Of a stretch of DNA of 64,000 nucleotides, positions 16,084 through 25,013 are shown piece by piece. A model generated the notes under the pieces. The model saw only the letters and a program-made list of their open reading frames with translations, was not told the DNA's origin and ran no database searches. Location: assembly GCA_963711035.1 (NCBI GenBank), contig CAVQCN010000003.1, positions 496,001 to 560,000 on the forward strand, given 5' to 3'. Both the position numbers and the translations under genes were made by a program. Source of the DNA: WHTK01 sp963711035 (GTDB lineage Bacteria; Chloroflexota; Dehalococcoidia; DSTF01; WHTK01). The first letter of the stretch is position 1, and every line of letters starts with the position of its first letter.

Positions 16084-16923
16084 ATGGCTGATGAAGCCGC
16101 CGTCCCGGCCGGCCGGCGAAACGGCGCGGGCGTGCCGCTCATCGTGCCGTTCCTGCCGGCGGCGCTGCTCTTCGTCGGCTTCATGTTCGTGCCGCTGCTG
16201 GCGCTGTTCTGGCGTGCCATCGATAGCGGCCGCCTCGGCGATAGCGTCACGTCGAGCGTCGTCGTAGATGCCATGCGTCTCAGCGCGATCACGAGCACGA
16301 TCGCGCTGGTGATCACGCTGCTGCTAGGCACGCCGGTCGCATATCTCATGGCGCGACGCGAGTTCCCCGGCAAGGTGCTCGTCGACCTGCTCGTCGACCT
16401 GCCGCTGGTGCTGCCGCCGACCGTGGCCGGCGTGGCGCTGCTCGTCGCCTTCGGGAGGCGCGGCATCCTGGCGCCGGAGGTCAACACCCTGGGCCTCGAC
16501 CTCGCGTTCACGACGACAGCCGTGGTGATGGCCCAGATGTTCGTCTCGGCGCCGTACTACATCCGCACCGCCAAGGCCGGCTTCGAGAGCGTGGACGTGC
16601 AGTACGAGGGCGTCGCGGCGACGCTCGGCGCCAGGCCGCTGCGCATCTTCTGGCAGATCGTGCTGCCGCTGTCGTGGCCGTCGGTCCTGGCGGGCGCCAT
16701 CCTCTGCTGGGCCCGCGCCCTGGGCGAGCTGGGCGCGACGCTGATCTTTGCCGGCAACCTGCAGGGGCGCACGCAGACGATGCCGCTGGCGATCATCAGC
16801 GTCTTCCAGGGCGGCCGCACTATCGACCTCGCCATCGCCCTGTCCGTCATCCTCGTGGTAGCAGCCGGGCTCATGCTCTTAGTCCTGCGACTCTTCGCCC
16901 GTCGCAGCAACGTGGGTTTCTGA
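16084..16923 (+). CDS. modB: Molybdate ABC transporter permease
   Basis: A 279-residue inner-membrane permease with about six segments. PLVLPPTVAGVALLVAFGRRG is the ModB/CysT-type sequence, and the EAA loop EGVAATLGARPLRIFWQIVL docks the ATPase. GGGAG lies 7 bases before ATG 16084. It works with ModA and ModC in high-affinity molybdate import and ends 2 bases before the modC start. Confidence 0.93.
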   Translation: MADEAAVPAGRRNGAGVPLIVPFLPAALLFVGFMFVPLLALFWRAIDSGRLGDSVTSSVVVDAMRLSAITSTIALVITLLLGTPVAYLMARREFPGKVLVDLLVDLPLVLPPTVAGVALLVAFGRRGILAPEVNTLGLDLAFTTTAVVMAQMFVSAPYYIRTAKAGFESVDVQYEGVAATLGARPLRIFWQIVLPLSWPSVLAGAILCWARALGELGATLIFAGNLQGRTQTMPLAIISVFQGGRTIDLAIALSVILVVAAGLMLLVLRLFARRSNVGF

Positions 16924-16925
16924 CG

Positions 16926-18029
16926 ATGCTCTCGATCCGGTTTGAGAAGCGCGTTGGCAGCTTCCACCTGCGCCCGGCCTTCGAGGCGGACGACGAGATG
17001 GTGGTGCTGCTGGGCCCTTCCGGGTCGGGCAAATCGCTGACGCTGCGTGCTATCGCCGGGCTGCTGAAACCCGATCGCGGTGTCATCGAGCTGCCGGATG
17101 GCGTCGTCTTCGACTCGGAGCGGGGTATCAGCCTGCCGCCGCAGAGCCGAAACGTGGGCTACGTGGTGCAGAACCTGGCGCTGTTCCCGCACCTCACCGT
17201 CGAGGAGAACATCGGCTTCGCGCTTTCCTCCTGGACGCGAGAGGCGCGCAGTCAGCGGGTGCACGACCTGGTCGAGCTGCTGGGGCTCGCCAGCCTGGAG
17301 CAGCGCCTGCCTGGCGCCATCTCGGGCGGCCAGCAGCAGCGCGTCGCCCTGGGACGTGCCCTGGCTGCGCGTCCTCGCGTCCTGCTGCTGGACGAACCGT
17401 TCACAGCCCTGGACGCGCCTATCCGTAGCACGCTGCGCCGCGAGGTCGCCCACCTGCGGCGCCAGCTCGGCCTGCTGGCGCTGTTCGTGACGCATGACCT
17501 GCAGGAGGCGTACGCCCTCGGCGACCGCATCGCCGTGTACGACGACGGCGAAGTGCTGCAGTTCGGCTCGCGGGAGGAGGTGTTTGGCCAGCCGGCCAGC
17601 GTGCGCGTGGCGCAGCTGCTGGATGCGCGCAACATCTTCGCCGGTACGGTCAGCGCCAAGACGGAGGCGTTCACGGAGATCGAGACGCCGTGGTTCCGGG
17701 GCCGGGCGCGGGCGGAAGGCTCGCTGGCGCCGCGCGCTTCAGCTTCCCTCTGCGTGCGACCGGAGCACGTCATCTTGCTGCGTCATGACCGGCCTCACGC
17801 CAACCAGCTCGACACGGTGTTGGACGTGGAGCTGGAGGATGAGATCGCCACGGGCAACAACCACCGCCTCTTCCTGCGCGTAATGCGCGACGGTCAGCCC
17901 ACCGATTGCGTGATCGAGGCGGACCTGTCGGCGCACCCCTACCAGGTCATGGGCGTGGCGTCCGAGAATCGCTGGCGTGTGGCGCTGTCGCTGGAGCAGA
18001 CGGTAGCGATTCCGACGGAAAGCGCCTGA
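16926..18029 (+). CDS. modC: Molybdate ABC transporter ATPase
   Basis: A 367-residue ABC ATPase with Walker A GPSGSGKS, signature SGGQQQR, Walker B VLLLDEPFTALD and switch FVTHD. After about residue 240 comes a beta-rich TOBE/MOBE-type domain (ASLCVRPEHVILL, TVLDVELEDEIATG), which in ModC proteins binds oxyanions. ATG 16926 starts 2 bases after the modB stop. A longer upstream frame exists but lies inside modB. Sulfate or tungstate cannot be fully excluded, but the order modABC with molybdoenzymes nearby favours molybdate. Confidence 0.93.
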   Translation: MLSIRFEKRVGSFHLRPAFEADDEMVVLLGPSGSGKSLTLRAIAGLLKPDRGVIELPDGVVFDSERGISLPPQSRNVGYVVQNLALFPHLTVEENIGFALSSWTREARSQRVHDLVELLGLASLEQRLPGAISGGQQQRVALGRALAARPRVLLLDEPFTALDAPIRSTLRREVAHLRRQLGLLALFVTHDLQEAYALGDRIAVYDDGEVLQFGSREEVFGQPASVRVAQLLDARNIFAGTVSAKTEAFTEIETPWFRGRARAEGSLAPRASASLCVRPEHVILLRHDRPHANQLDTVLDVELEDEIATGNNHRLFLRVMRDGQPTDCVIEADLSAHPYQVMGVASENRWRVALSLEQTVAIPTESA

Positions 18030-18146
18030 CGACGCTTTGTCTCCTCGCGCTCAGCCCAGAGGGCCACTATGCTCGACGTTTGTCGGCCGGTCTCGTCACG
18101 TGGCGTGCTTCGGATACCCTTGCGTGGTTCGCCGCCACGCCAGTGG

Positions 18147-18572
18147 CTAGAGCAGCTTCGCCTCGAGGGTGATGTCGGAGACAGCCAGGGCACGCGAGAC
18201 CGGGCAGTTGGCCTTGGCACCCTCGGCGTGCTCCTGGAACGTCGCCTGGTCGATGCCGTCGACCTCACCCTCGGTTCGCAGCTCGATCTTTGTGATCGAG
18301 AAACCGCCACCGGTGTTCTCGATGTGGACCCGGGCGGTCGTGCGGATGCTCTTGGGTGCGAAGCCGGCGCGGGTAAGGGCGCCCGACAACGCCATCGAGA
18401 AGCAGCCTGCATGCGCGGCGCCGAGTAGCTCCTCAGGGTTGGTGCCGGCGGCCTCTTCGAAGCGGGATCCGAACGAGTAGGCGCCCTCGTAGGCGCCGCT
18501 CCCGACCTTCATCGTGCCGTTGCCTTCGCGCAGGTTGCCGTTCCACAAGGCCTCTGAGGTTCTGATCGGCAT
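18147..18572 (-). CDS. OsmC family peroxiredoxin-like protein
   Basis: A 141-residue OsmC-type thiol peroxidase that would reduce organic hydroperoxides. The two conserved cysteines are present in HAGCFSMAL and KANCPVSRAL, and the N-terminus ALWNGNLREGNGTMKVGSG is typical of OsmC itself. AAGGAG lies 7 bases before ATG. It appears to be a single-gene unit, 117 bases from the end of modC on the opposite strand. Resistance to osmotic or oxidative stress is known for the family and inferred here. Confidence 0.92.
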   Translation of the reverse strand: MPIRTSEALWNGNLREGNGTMKVGSGAYEGAYSFGSRFEEAAGTNPEELLGAAHAGCFSMALSGALTRAGFAPKSIRTTARVHIENTGGGFSITKIELRTEGEVDGIDQATFQEHAEGAKANCPVSRALAVSDITLEAKLL

Positions 18573-18689
18573 GGTGCTTCTCCTTCAGGTGATCGAGTGG
18601 CGTGTGATCCGTGAAGATCAATCGCCACTAAACGCAGTCGTTACTTCGCTGAGCGTAGCAGTTGATCGCCGGCTAGGCCAGAAGGCGCC

Positions 18690-19718
18690 CTACGACGACA
18701 GCAGTGCCTTCAGGGCGGTCTCGACCTCGTCCTGAGTGGCCACGTTGTCCCAACGGTTGACGATGGTGCCGTCCTTGTCGATGAGGAACACCCAGGGCTC
18801 CGTCAGGTTGTCATCGTGGTAGAGCCAGTCCAGGGCGGTCTGGTTGATTCGGTCCTTGATGTCCTGGGCCTGGTAGTCCTTGTAGATCTCGATGTGGATG
18901 AAGTTGGCCTGGTCTCCGTATTTCTGCTGCAGGTCGCTGATCATCTGCGTCACAGGGCCGCAGAACTGGCTGACGCAGAACACGGGCGTCGAGAAGACGA
19001 CGACGAGCGGTTTGTCCTGCTGCAGCGCGTCGGCGATGCTGATCTGGTGCAGGGCAGCGTCCGGAATCGGGTTGCCGCCGGTTGCGCGCGAGTCGATCGC
19101 AGCCTGCGGCACGCCGGTGGAGTTGACAGTCAGGCTGTCGGAGGGGATCGCCTTGTCACCGACGGCCGGGTAGTGCGCCGTGTCGTTGACCTGGAAAGCG
19201 GCGCTGCCCTGCAAGTCACCGTCCTTGGTCTTTGCCGTCACGTCGACTTGCCAGAAGCCGGCCTGGTCGAACTTGATCGGCTCTACCGAGTACACGCCGC
19301 GGCCGTCTGAGGCGGGACCAACGGTCGGTGCGTCGGGCGGGTTGGGGATGCCTTCGCCGGGGATCAGCAGGAACGTGCCCGTGTCCTCCTCGAAGAATTT
19401 GGGGTCCTGCTTCGTCTTGCCGTCACCCAGGTAGGAGAAGCGCATCTGCACGGTGCCGTAGCTGACGAAGTCGTTGTTTTGGGTGAGGACGCCGGCGATG
19501 AAGCGGTTGTCCTGATTCGCTACGAGGTCGTAGCTGGCAACTGCGATGTTAAGCGCCTGGCCCGGCTCGGCGCCGGCAGCAGGGCTGCCCTCGCTGCTGG
19601 CATTGTCGTTGTTGCTGCCGCTGCCGCACGCGGCCATGAAGACGCCGAGCAAGACGACGGCTGTGAAGAGAAGGCCTCGCCGGGGGAAGGCTGGGATGTT
19701 GATGCGTGTCGTTGGCAT
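18690..19718 (-). CDS. Lipoprotein with C-terminal thioredoxin-like fold
   Basis: A 342-residue lipoprotein exported through a signal ending in VFMAAC. Residues about 50-170 form a beta-rich region (FVSYGTVQMRFSYLGDGKT, GFWQVDVTAKTKDG) that looks immunoglobulin-like. The last 130 residues look like a thioredoxin/SCO-type fold with FCVSQFCGP, a CxxxxC rather than CxxC motif, and DWLYHDDNLTEPWVFLIDKDG. It is last in a same-strand group with a helical membrane-anchored protein and a cupredoxin lipoprotein, so copper delivery or extracytoplasmic thiol chemistry is plausible. Exact function unknown. Confidence 0.75.
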   Translation of the reverse strand: MPTTRINIPAFPRRGLLFTAVVLLGVFMAACGSGSNNDNASSEGSPAAGAEPGQALNIAVASYDLVANQDNRFIAGVLTQNNDFVSYGTVQMRFSYLGDGKTKQDPKFFEEDTGTFLLIPGEGIPNPPDAPTVGPASDGRGVYSVEPIKFDQAGFWQVDVTAKTKDGDLQGSAAFQVNDTAHYPAVGDKAIPSDSLTVNSTGVPQAAIDSRATGGNPIPDAALHQISIADALQQDKPLVVVFSTPVFCVSQFCGPVTQMISDLQQKYGDQANFIHIEIYKDYQAQDIKDRINQTALDWLYHDDNLTEPWVFLIDKDGTIVNRWDNVATQDEVETALKALLSS

Positions 19719-19728
19719 GATGAGTTCC

Positions 19729-20229
19729 TCATTCCTGACAGCTGGGCGATTGTAAACCGAGCAGAACGGCGGACGCCTGGACCTGCTGCAGCAGCTGGCC
19801 GACGAGGTCGACCGGCGATGCCGCTGCCGGCGTCGGGCTCGCCGCGGGCGTTGCGCCGAAGGTCGAGATCAGATCTTCGACGCGGTACTTGGCGAGCAGC
19901 AGGTTGCTGGCCTGATTGATGTCCTTCTTCTCGACAGCCGCTGCCAGTTGATGGAGAAAGAGGTGCGACTTGTCGTAGAAGATGTTGTGAGCATCGGTGA
20001 GCTGACCTTGCTGCAGATTGGTTCTCATGCTGCAGAGCCCGGCGACGGCAACATTCAACGCGGACTGCGTCACCGGTTCGGTTGGCGCGAGGGCGACGTC
20101 GGCCGGGGAGCTGTCACTGCTGAAGGCGCCGGAAATTGCCATGCCGGCGCCAATGGCGAGGCCAAAAGCGACCACCACGAGGATAACCTTCGCGAGCGAG
20201 GTGTGCAGCAGGGCTTGCAGTTTTGTCAC
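19729..20229 (-). CDS. Membrane-anchored helical protein of unknown function
   Basis: A 166-residue protein with one N-terminal membrane segment (VILVVVAFGLAIGAGMAISG) and an extracytoplasmic helical domain, TNLQQGQLTDAHNIFYDKSH through INQASNLLLAKYRVEDLIS. It ends in an Ala/Pro/Thr-rich linker and a final helix. The start is GTG with only a weak ribosome site. It sits 10 bases upstream of the thioredoxin-fold lipoprotein. The regularly spaced His and Asp residues could bind metal. I do not recognise the family. Confidence 0.65.
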   Translation of the reverse strand: MTKLQALLHTSLAKVILVVVAFGLAIGAGMAISGAFSSDSSPADVALAPTEPVTQSALNVAVAGLCSMRTNLQQGQLTDAHNIFYDKSHLFLHQLAAAVEKKDINQASNLLLAKYRVEDLISTFGATPAASPTPAAASPVDLVGQLLQQVQASAVLLGLQSPSCQE

Positions 20230-20391
20230 GAATCGTTCGCCACCGTTCGCGTCATTCGGCCGGTCCGGACGTGGCCGGCGGGGCAGATGTGGCGGTGCAG
20301 GTATCGGAGGTTCTCAATCTCCTCCCTCATACTGCCTACCGCCTGGGTCTGGCGCAAGGCGGGTTAGGCGACATAACGTGCGATAGCCGAG

Positions 20392-20832
20392 TCACTTCAC
20401 GATGAGCGTGCCGTGCATCGTGTCCGGGTGGACGTCGCAGCGGAAGTAATAGGTGCCGGGCGGCGGCGACGTGAAGCTATAGGTCTTTGTCTCGGGGCCG
20501 GTCGTGAAGTCACCGGCGAAGAGCTTGTCGGTGGCTGAGCTGTTCTTGTAGATAGAGAAGTTGTGCAGCACGCCGCTGTCCTGGTTGTCGAGCGTGACGG
20601 TTACCGCCGAGTTGGCAGCCAGGGTGATCGTGTCTTTGTCGTACTTCAGGTTCTTGGCGGTGAGCTGCACCGCGATGGGCGCCGGCATCGGCGGACCCTC
20701 CGGCTCCGTGGGGCTGGACGTCGACGCGGCCGAGCTGCTGCTGCTACAAGCACCAACGAGCAGACAAATCGCAATCGCTATGGCGAGAGTGAGCGGCGCT
20801 TTCGTGAGACTTCTCGATATTCCCTTTCGCAT
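20392..20832 (-). CDS. Cupredoxin-domain lipoprotein (plastocyanin-like)
   Basis: A 146-residue lipoprotein (lipobox LLVGAC) with a single type I copper domain. The ligand set is visible: His in VLHNFSIYKN, then Cys, His and Met in RCDVHPDTMHG. NQDSGVLHNFSIY and GTYYFRCDVHP match the small cupredoxins of environmental bacteria. GGAGG is 6 bases before ATG. It leads the group with the helical protein and thioredoxin-fold lipoprotein downstream (162-base gap). A role as extracytoplasmic electron carrier or copper chaperone is likely. Confidence 0.85.
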   Translation of the reverse strand: MRKGISRSLTKAPLTLAIAIAICLLVGACSSSSSAASTSSPTEPEGPPMPAPIAVQLTAKNLKYDKDTITLAANSAVTVTLDNQDSGVLHNFSIYKNSSATDKLFAGDFTTGPETKTYSFTSPPPGTYYFRCDVHPDTMHGTLIVK

Positions 20833-20984
20833 CCTCCACCTCCTCGGCCCGATTGGCAGCGGCTGAGATCGCGCGTGGGCGCTCCGTCCGGTCGGCTTGG
20901 ATGCTGGCGCTGATATGGAGAGCTCTGGAGCGCGCAGGAAGCGCCGCCTCTTTCATGGTAGGTCTCGGCGGCGAAACGGCTCCA

Positions 20985-21013
20985 TTGAACTTCGTTTCGG
21001 GGAGGGATAGATG
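20985..21013 (+). promoter_or_regulatory. Possible promoter of the glucose-6-phosphate dehydrogenase operon
   Basis: TTGAAC and TAGATG lie 17 bases apart, about 95 bases before the zwf start. The -10 is weak. A second candidate, CATACT near 21063, has no good -35. The 20833-21107 gap contains no gene. Confidence 0.3.
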
Positions 21014-21107
21014 CGCTTTCGGCGGCGCAATTCGGTAGCGAATTTCTTCATTCATTACCGGTCATACTCTGGTACCGTGAAAGAGAACGAATCTGGATGG
21101 TGCCCTA

Positions 21108-22574
21108 ATGAGTGACGTTTCTCGCGAGCCGATTACGCTGGTGGTTCTGGGCGCCTCGGGCGACATGGCCCGACGGCTGCTGTTCCCGGCCCTCTACGTG
21201 CTGGACGCCGACCAGAAGCTCGGCGATCTCAAGGTGGTCGGCTACGCGCTGGAGCAATGGAGCACGGACGAGTTCAAAAACCGGCTCAAGGCCGGTGTGC
21301 AGGACCTGGCCCACGTGCAGACCGACGCGACGACGTGGCAGCGCTTCGCCGGGCGTCTCTCCTATCGCCAGGGAGACCTGAGCCCCGAGAGCCTGAACGG
21401 CCTGAAGGAGACGCTGGCCGGCGGCAACATCGCCTTCTACCTGGCGCTGCCACCGGGCATGTTTGCCTCGGCGGCGTCCGCCATCGCCTCGACGGGCCTC
21501 AACCAGGAGAACGGCGGCTGGCGGCGTCTCGTCATCGAGAAGCCCTTCGGCATCGACCTGGCTTCGGCCGAGAAGCTGAACCAGGAGCTGCACGAGAACT
21601 GGACCGAGAACCAGATATTCCGCATCGACCACTTCCTGGGCAAGGAGACGGTGCAGAACATCCTCGTCTTCCGCTTCAGCAACCGCTTCCTCGACCCGGT
21701 GCTGAACTCGTCTCATGTGGCGCAGGTGCAGATCACGGCGGCGGAGACGCTGGGGCTGGAGGGGCGCTACCGCTACTACGACCGCATCGGCGCCCTGCGC
21801 GACATGCTGCAGAGCCATCTGATGCAGGTGCTCACCCTCGTGGCGATGGAGCCGCCCTCTGTCTGGGACAGCGACGTCCTGCGCGAGCACAAGGTGGAGG
21901 TGCTCCACTCCGTGCTGCCCATCGCCGACGAAGACGTGGACAAGCACGCCGTGCGCGGGCAGTACACGAAGGGCGCGATTCGCGGCCAGGAGGTGCCCGG
22001 CTACCGCGACGAGGGGGGCGTCGGTGAGGAGTCGCGCACGGAGACGTTCGCGGCGATCAAGCTGTTCGTCAATAACTGGCGCTGGTCTGGCGTGCCCTTC
22101 TACCTGCGCAGCGGCAAGCGAATGACCGATGATCTCACAGAAGTCGCAATCACCTTCCGCGACCCCCCGCTGCGTCTGTTCAGCGGCACCAACCTCATGG
22201 ACGGCACCAACAACCGCCTCGTCTTCCGGCTGCGGCCGGCCGAGTCGATCAACCTCTACGTGCAGGCGCGGGAGCCGGGCATCGAGCTGAAGTCGCGGCA
22301 GATCACGCTGCACTCGGACTACTCGTCTGCCGGGCACGGCGACAGCAACAGCTACCTGCAACTCCTGCTCGACGTGCTGGAGGGAGACCGGACGTCGTTC
22401 CTGCGCTTCGATGAGGTGGAGTGGGCCTGGCGCATCCTGGCGCCGATCCTGTCGCGATGGCAGAGCGGCGAGCCGGAGCCGTACGCGGCCGGCACGGACG
22501 GTCCGGCGGGTCAGGAACGCTTGATGGCCGATGGTCAGGCCTGGCGCTCGATCAAGGCAGCGGTGAGCGAATGA
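21108..22574 (+). CDS. zwf: Glucose-6-phosphate dehydrogenase
   Basis: A full-length 488-residue enzyme that oxidises glucose 6-phosphate with NAD(P)+ to 6-phosphogluconolactone, the entry to the oxidative pentose phosphate pathway. LGASGDMARR is the nucleotide-binding turn, EKPFGIDL a conserved substrate-side block, and RIDHFLGKETVQN contains the catalytic His and substrate-binding Lys. Length and motif order are standard. The stop overlaps the GH15 gene start (ATGA), an arrangement that couples sugar catabolism with alpha-glucoside or trehalose breakdown. Confidence 0.96.
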   Translation: MSDVSREPITLVVLGASGDMARRLLFPALYVLDADQKLGDLKVVGYALEQWSTDEFKNRLKAGVQDLAHVQTDATTWQRFAGRLSYRQGDLSPESLNGLKETLAGGNIAFYLALPPGMFASAASAIASTGLNQENGGWRRLVIEKPFGIDLASAEKLNQELHENWTENQIFRIDHFLGKETVQNILVFRFSNRFLDPVLNSSHVAQVQITAAETLGLEGRYRYYDRIGALRDMLQSHLMQVLTLVAMEPPSVWDSDVLREHKVEVLHSVLPIADEDVDKHAVRGQYTKGAIRGQEVPGYRDEGGVGEESRTETFAAIKLFVNNWRWSGVPFYLRSGKRMTDDLTEVAITFRDPPLRLFSGTNLMDGTNNRLVFRLRPAESINLYVQAREPGIELKSRQITLHSDYSSAGHGDSNSYLQLLLDVLEGDRTSFLRFDEVEWAWRILAPILSRWQSGEPEPYAAGTDGPAGQERLMADGQAWRSIKAAVSE

Positions 22575-24367
22575 GCAGACCGATCGAAGACTACGCGCTG
22601 ATCGGCGACCTGGAGACGGCGGCGCTGGTCCATCGGGACGGTTCGATCGACTGGCTGTGCCTGCCGCGCTTTGATTCGCCGGCCTGCTTCGCGCGGCTGG
22701 TCGGCTCGGAGGAGAACGGCTTCTGGCGCATCGCGCCTGTGGGCCCGAGCACCAGCTCGCGGCACTATCGCGACAACACGCTCGTCCTCGAGACGCAGTT
22801 CGAGACGGATGACGGCGCAGTGACCGTCATCGACTTCATGCCACCCTCCAACGGCAAGGTGCAGAGTAGCGTCACGCGGCTCGTGCGAGGCGACCGCGGC
22901 CACGTCCGCATGTCGATGGAACTTTCCCTGCGCTTCGACTACGGCCGCACGGTGCCCTGGGTCACGCGTATCGAAGGCGGCATCATGGCCGTCTCGGGGC
23001 CCAACACCGCGTCATTGCGCTCTCCCATCGAGCTCAAAGGCCACGATTTCCGTACACAAGCAGAGTTCACTGTCGGCCCCGGCGACGTCGTGCCGTTCGT
23101 GCTCACCCACCGGGAATCGACGGACGAGCCATACGACCCCGGCGATCCGGTCAAGCTCAGCGAGCAGACGACGCGCTGGTGGCAGGCGTGGACGAAGAAA
23201 TGCAGCTACGACGGGCCGTATCAGGATGCGGTGCTTCGGTCCGTGGTCACGCTGAAAGCGATGACGCATCTCCCCTCCGGCGGCATCGTCGCGGCACCGA
23301 CGACCTCGCTGCCGGAGACGCTGGGCGGCGTGCGCAACTGGGACTACCGCTTCTGCTGGCTGCGAGACGCGACTTTCAGCCTCTACTCCCTGCTCATCTC
23401 GGGCCTCAAAGAAGAGGCGGAGCGCTGGCGCGACTGGCTGCTGCGCGTGGCTGCCGGCATGCCTTCGCAGCTGCAGACCCTCTACGGTCCGACGGGCGAG
23501 CGGCTGCTGCCGGAGTTCGAGCTCGACTGGCTCTCCGGCTACGAGGCCAGTCAGCCTGTACGAGTGGGCAACCAGGCGCACGAGCAGCTGCAGCTCGACG
23601 TGTTCGGCGAGATCATGGACACGTTCCACGTCTCGCGGCGCGTGGGCATCAAGGAGACGCCGCGTTCCTGGGAGTTGCAGAAGGTGCTGATGGACTTCCT
23701 CGAGTCCAACTGGCGCGAGCCTGACAATGGCATCTGGGAGATCCGCGGCCAGCGGCGCCACTTTACTGAGTCCAAGGTGATGTGCTGGGTCGCCTTCGAC
23801 CGCGCTGTCAAGGCAGTCGAGTCTTCGGGCTACGACGGCCCGGTAGAGCACTGGAAGAAGATGCGCGCCGAGATCCACAAAGACATCTGCGAGAAGGGCT
23901 ATGACGCGGACCTGAATTCGTTCACGCAGTCGTATGGCTCGAACAACGTCGACGCGGCGCTGCTCATGCTGCCGCTGGTCGGCTTCCTGCCGGCCTCCGA
24001 CCCGCGCTGCAAGGGCACGGTCAAGGCTATCGAGGACCGGCTGCTGCGGGACGGCTTCGTGCTGCGCTACCTGCCCGATCGTGAGGTGGAAGGCCACGAG
24101 ATCCACGGCGACGAAGGCGCCTTCCTGCCCTGCTCCTTCTGGCTCGTCGACAACTACGCCATGCAAGGCGAAGACGCCAAGGCGCGCAAACTGTTCGAGC
24201 AGCTGCTCGAGATCCGGAATGACGTCGGTCTGCTCTCGGAGGAGTACGGCGTCGAGAGCAAGCGCCTGGTCGGCAACTTCCCGCAGGCTTTCACCCACGT
24301 GTCGCTGGTGAACACGGCCCACAACCTCAACCAGTCGAGGCCTGCAGCCCACCGCTCGGAGTCTTGA
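22571..24367 (+). CDS. GH15 family glycoside hydrolase (glucoamylase/trehalase type)
   Basis: A 598-residue cytoplasmic enzyme with no signal peptide. It starts SRPIEDYALIGDLETAALV and has IDWLCLPRFDSPACF, the N-terminal beta-sandwich of bacterial GH15 proteins, followed by the (alpha/alpha)6 barrel with RNWDYRFCWLRDATFSLYSL. The C-terminal QAFTHVSLVNTAHNL is also typical. Members hydrolyse trehalose, maltose or dextrins to glucose. ATG 22571 overlaps the zwf stop. Released glucose would feed glucose-6-phosphate dehydrogenase after phosphorylation, perhaps by the ROK kinase at 39931; that link is inference. Confidence 0.93.
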   Translation: MSRPIEDYALIGDLETAALVHRDGSIDWLCLPRFDSPACFARLVGSEENGFWRIAPVGPSTSSRHYRDNTLVLETQFETDDGAVTVIDFMPPSNGKVQSSVTRLVRGDRGHVRMSMELSLRFDYGRTVPWVTRIEGGIMAVSGPNTASLRSPIELKGHDFRTQAEFTVGPGDVVPFVLTHRESTDEPYDPGDPVKLSEQTTRWWQAWTKKCSYDGPYQDAVLRSVVTLKAMTHLPSGGIVAAPTTSLPETLGGVRNWDYRFCWLRDATFSLYSLLISGLKEEAERWRDWLLRVAAGMPSQLQTLYGPTGERLLPEFELDWLSGYEASQPVRVGNQAHEQLQLDVFGEIMDTFHVSRRVGIKETPRSWELQKVLMDFLESNWREPDNGIWEIRGQRRHFTESKVMCWVAFDRAVKAVESSGYDGPVEHWKKMRAEIHKDICEKGYDADLNSFTQSYGSNNVDAALLMLPLVGFLPASDPRCKGTVKAIEDRLLRDGFVLRYLPDREVEGHEIHGDEGAFLPCSFWLVDNYAMQGEDAKARKLFEQLLEIRNDVGLLSEEYGVESKRLVGNFPQAFTHVSLVNTAHNLNQSRPAAHRSES

Positions 24368-24386
24368 GTTTCGCCCGAAGCGCCGG

Positions 24387-24959
24387 ATGATGCTTCGACG
24401 TTGCCTTGCGTACGGTCCGGTTTTCGTGGTCGTGCTGGCGGTCGTGGCTTGTGGCGGCTCCAGCCCTGACCCGACGCCGGCGGATCTGACGGCGACGCCA
24501 TCGATGATGCTGGAGAGCAGCGCTTTTGCGGCTGGCGAGACGATTCCGGCCGAGTTTAGCTGCGACGGCAACAACGTTTCGCCGCCGCTGCAATGGAGCG
24601 ATCCACCCGAAGGTACGCAGGCCTACGTCCTGCTGGTTGAGGACCCGGACGTGGCCAGCAATACCTATGACCACTGGGTTCTCTACGACCTGCCGGTCGA
24701 CTGGCGGCTTCTGGGGATTGCGGTCTCGCCGAGTGGAACATTGCCGAAGGGCACACTGGAGGGGAAGAACAGCGCGGGAAAGGTAGGCTACACGGGGCCG
24801 TGTCCTCCCAAAGGGCAGACGCATCACTACCGCTTCCGCGTTTACGCCCTTGACACGCCCACCGGCCTCGACGCCGGCGCCAGCAAGAGCGACGTATTGA
24901 AGGCGATGCAGGGCCACGTCCTCGGGTACGGCGAACTGATCGGCGTCTTCGGGCGTTGA
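24387..24959 (+). CDS. YbhB/YbcL-type PEBP lipoprotein
   Basis: A 190-residue secreted lipoprotein (lipobox VVAC) with a phosphatidylethanolamine-binding-protein fold. The ligand-pocket motifs are complete: DPDVASNTYDHWVLYDLP, then GYTGPCPPKG and THHYRFRVYALD. Function in bacteria is poorly known; the pocket binds phosphorylated or anionic ligands in homologues. It follows the GH15 gene by 19 bases and ends just before a strong hairpin, so it is probably the last gene of the zwf operon. An ATG one codon later is an alternative start. Confidence 0.9.
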   Translation: MMLRRCLAYGPVFVVVLAVVACGGSSPDPTPADLTATPSMMLESSAFAAGETIPAEFSCDGNNVSPPLQWSDPPEGTQAYVLLVEDPDVASNTYDHWVLYDLPVDWRLLGIAVSPSGTLPKGTLEGKNSAGKVGYTGPCPPKGQTHHYRFRVYALDTPTGLDAGASKSDVLKAMQGHVLGYGELIGVFGR

Positions 24960-24966
24960 GCAAGAA

Positions 24967-24994
24967 AGAGGGGCGACCGTGCGGTCGCCCCTCT
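24967..24994. terminator. Hairpin terminator between convergent operons
   Basis: A 12-bp perfect stem (AGAGGGGCGACC with its complement) closes a 4-base loop. It stands between the PEBP stop and the end of the PII gene, facing both. There is only a short T-rich tail. Confidence 0.75.
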
Positions 24995-25013
24995 CGTTCA
25001 CTGTCGTGAAAAC

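Noticed and set aside
20833..21107. tRNA or structured RNA before zwf
   Set aside because: No cloverleaf with a T-arm GGTTCGA-type sequence could be formed. The same check in the other gaps also found none.
23012..24574. Minus-strand frame of 520 codons opposite the GH15 gene
   Set aside because: The GH15 motifs on the plus strand are clear, and the antisense translation shows none.
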